From Rhodanobacter denitrificans (GTDB lineage Bacteria; Pseudomonadota; Gammaproteobacteria; Xanthomonadales; Rhodanobacteraceae), in NCBI GenBank assembly GCA_003241385.1, contig QFPO01000009.1, forward strand, positions 1 to 64,000: DNA of 64,000 bases. The letters are read 5' to 3'. Shown here one piece after another: positions 63,606 through 64,000 of this stretch. Position 1 is the first letter of the stretch. The number at the start of each line of letters is the position of its first letter. The notes under the pieces are model-generated. The model made no database searches. It was not told the DNA's origin and saw only the letters and a program-made list of their open reading frames with translations. Position numbers and translations under genes: made by a program.

Positions 63606-64000
63606 GTGAGGCAGCGCGCAAATCGGTTTCTTCCGGCGCACGCGCTGCTGGCCGCACTGGCGATGGGCGCCGTCGCGGCCCAGGCCCAGACCCCCGCGCC
63701 GGCGCCCGCCGCCGCGCGCATCGGCTATCTCGACACCAAGCGGCTGATCGACAACATGCCCCAGACCGTCGCCGCGCGCGAGAAGCTCGAGCGGGAGTTC
63801 GCCCAGCGCGACGCGGCGCTGCGCGCCGACGAGACGCGCCTGGAAGAGCTGCGCTCGCGCCAGAACCGCGATGCGCCGATCCTGACTCTCGACGCCGCCG
63901 ACGCGCTGCAGCGCGAGATCGACGCGCTCGAGCGGCTGATCCGGCGCAGCCGCGACAACCTGCGCAACGAGCTCAAGACGCGGACCGATCAGGAGACCGA
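63606..64000 (+). CDS. skp: OmpH/Skp-like periplasmic chaperone (partial)
   Basis: The first 131 residues of a Skp-type chaperone, cut off by the window end. A signal peptide (VRQRANRFLPAHALLAALAM onward, about 28 residues) is followed by RIGYLDTKRLIDNMPQTVAA, the family opening, and a long charged coiled coil (ARADE-type heptads such as LRADETRLEELRSRQN). The start is GTG 63606 behind GGGGGG. It guards unfolded outer-membrane proteins and delivers them to BamA, encoded just upstream. Confidence 0.88.
   Translation, partial: MRQRANRFLPAHALLAALAMGAVAAQAQTPAPAPAAARIGYLDTKRLIDNMPQTVAAREKLEREFAQRDAALRADETRLEELRSRQNRDAPILTLDAADALQREIDALERLIRRSRDNLRNELKTRTDQET

Noticed and set aside
59484..63641. 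1385-residue minus-strand open frame
   Set aside because: Lies antisense to rseP and bamA, which are unmistakable; a GC-skew shadow.

Overview
This is a GC-rich, densely coding chromosomal segment from a proteobacterium, most likely a gammaproteobacterium of the Xanthomonadales/Nevskiales type. The pointers are the order TIGR02449 protein - zapA - 6S RNA - 5-formyl-THF cyclo-ligase, the thiS-thiG-trmB cluster, the frr-uppS-cdsA-dxr-rseP-bamA-skp operon, a DUF2333 protein, and an S-adenosylhomocysteine (SAH) riboswitch in front of ahcY. No species can be named from the sequence alone. No prophage, insertion sequence or CRISPR array was seen.

Layout. 1-2472: an 18-bp tandem repeat, an FMN reductase, slyD and a DUF1232 protein. 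2519-11300: an alcohol-oxidation island, the most distinctive part of the window. It has an AcoR-like sigma-54 activator, a divergent acetaldehyde dehydrogenase, a PQQ alcohol dehydrogenase with the Asp pair typical of lanthanide enzymes, a one-chain XoxJ-like/cytochrome c fusion, a porin and a DUF779 protein. Good sigma-54 (-24/-12) promoters lie in front of the dehydrogenase and the porin. 11335-18167: an NfeD/SPFH pair, an NtrY-like kinase overlapping proBA, and a second putative quinoprotein. 18344-20811: TIGR02449, zapA, 6S RNA, fau, an EVE protein and rpiA. 20844-30164: mixed housekeeping genes (rhodanese, mtnA, gtrA, pyk, an MFS exporter, a FrnE-like protein, DUF2333, a ferritin-like protein).

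30399-38409: thiC behind a TPP riboswitch, divergent from ahcY behind an SAH riboswitch, then a TPR protein, metF and ilvE. 38564-43651: a two-component pair, then a BlaI/M56 pair in which the peptidase ends in a TonB-C-like domain. 43864-49885: rimK, a DyP peroxidase, a decayed 76-bp rimK copy, an Fpg/Nei glycosylase, a hydrolase, a nitroreductase-like Tat protein and tRNA-Gly(CCC). 50128-56306: a FecR/DUF6600 protein, thiS-thiG-trmB and an SLC13-type transporter. 56392-64000: the frr-to-skp envelope operon, with skp cut by the window end.

How the genes work together: in the island, the porin would admit the alcohol, the periplasmic quinoprotein would oxidise it and pass electrons to the fused cytochrome, and the cytoplasmic aldehyde dehydrogenase would finish the oxidation under control of the sigma-54 activator. 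PQQ biosynthesis genes are not in the window. The ahcY-metF block serves the methyl cycle, thiC/thiS/thiG make thiamine precursors, and the last operon couples isoprenoid and phospholipid synthesis to outer-membrane protein assembly.
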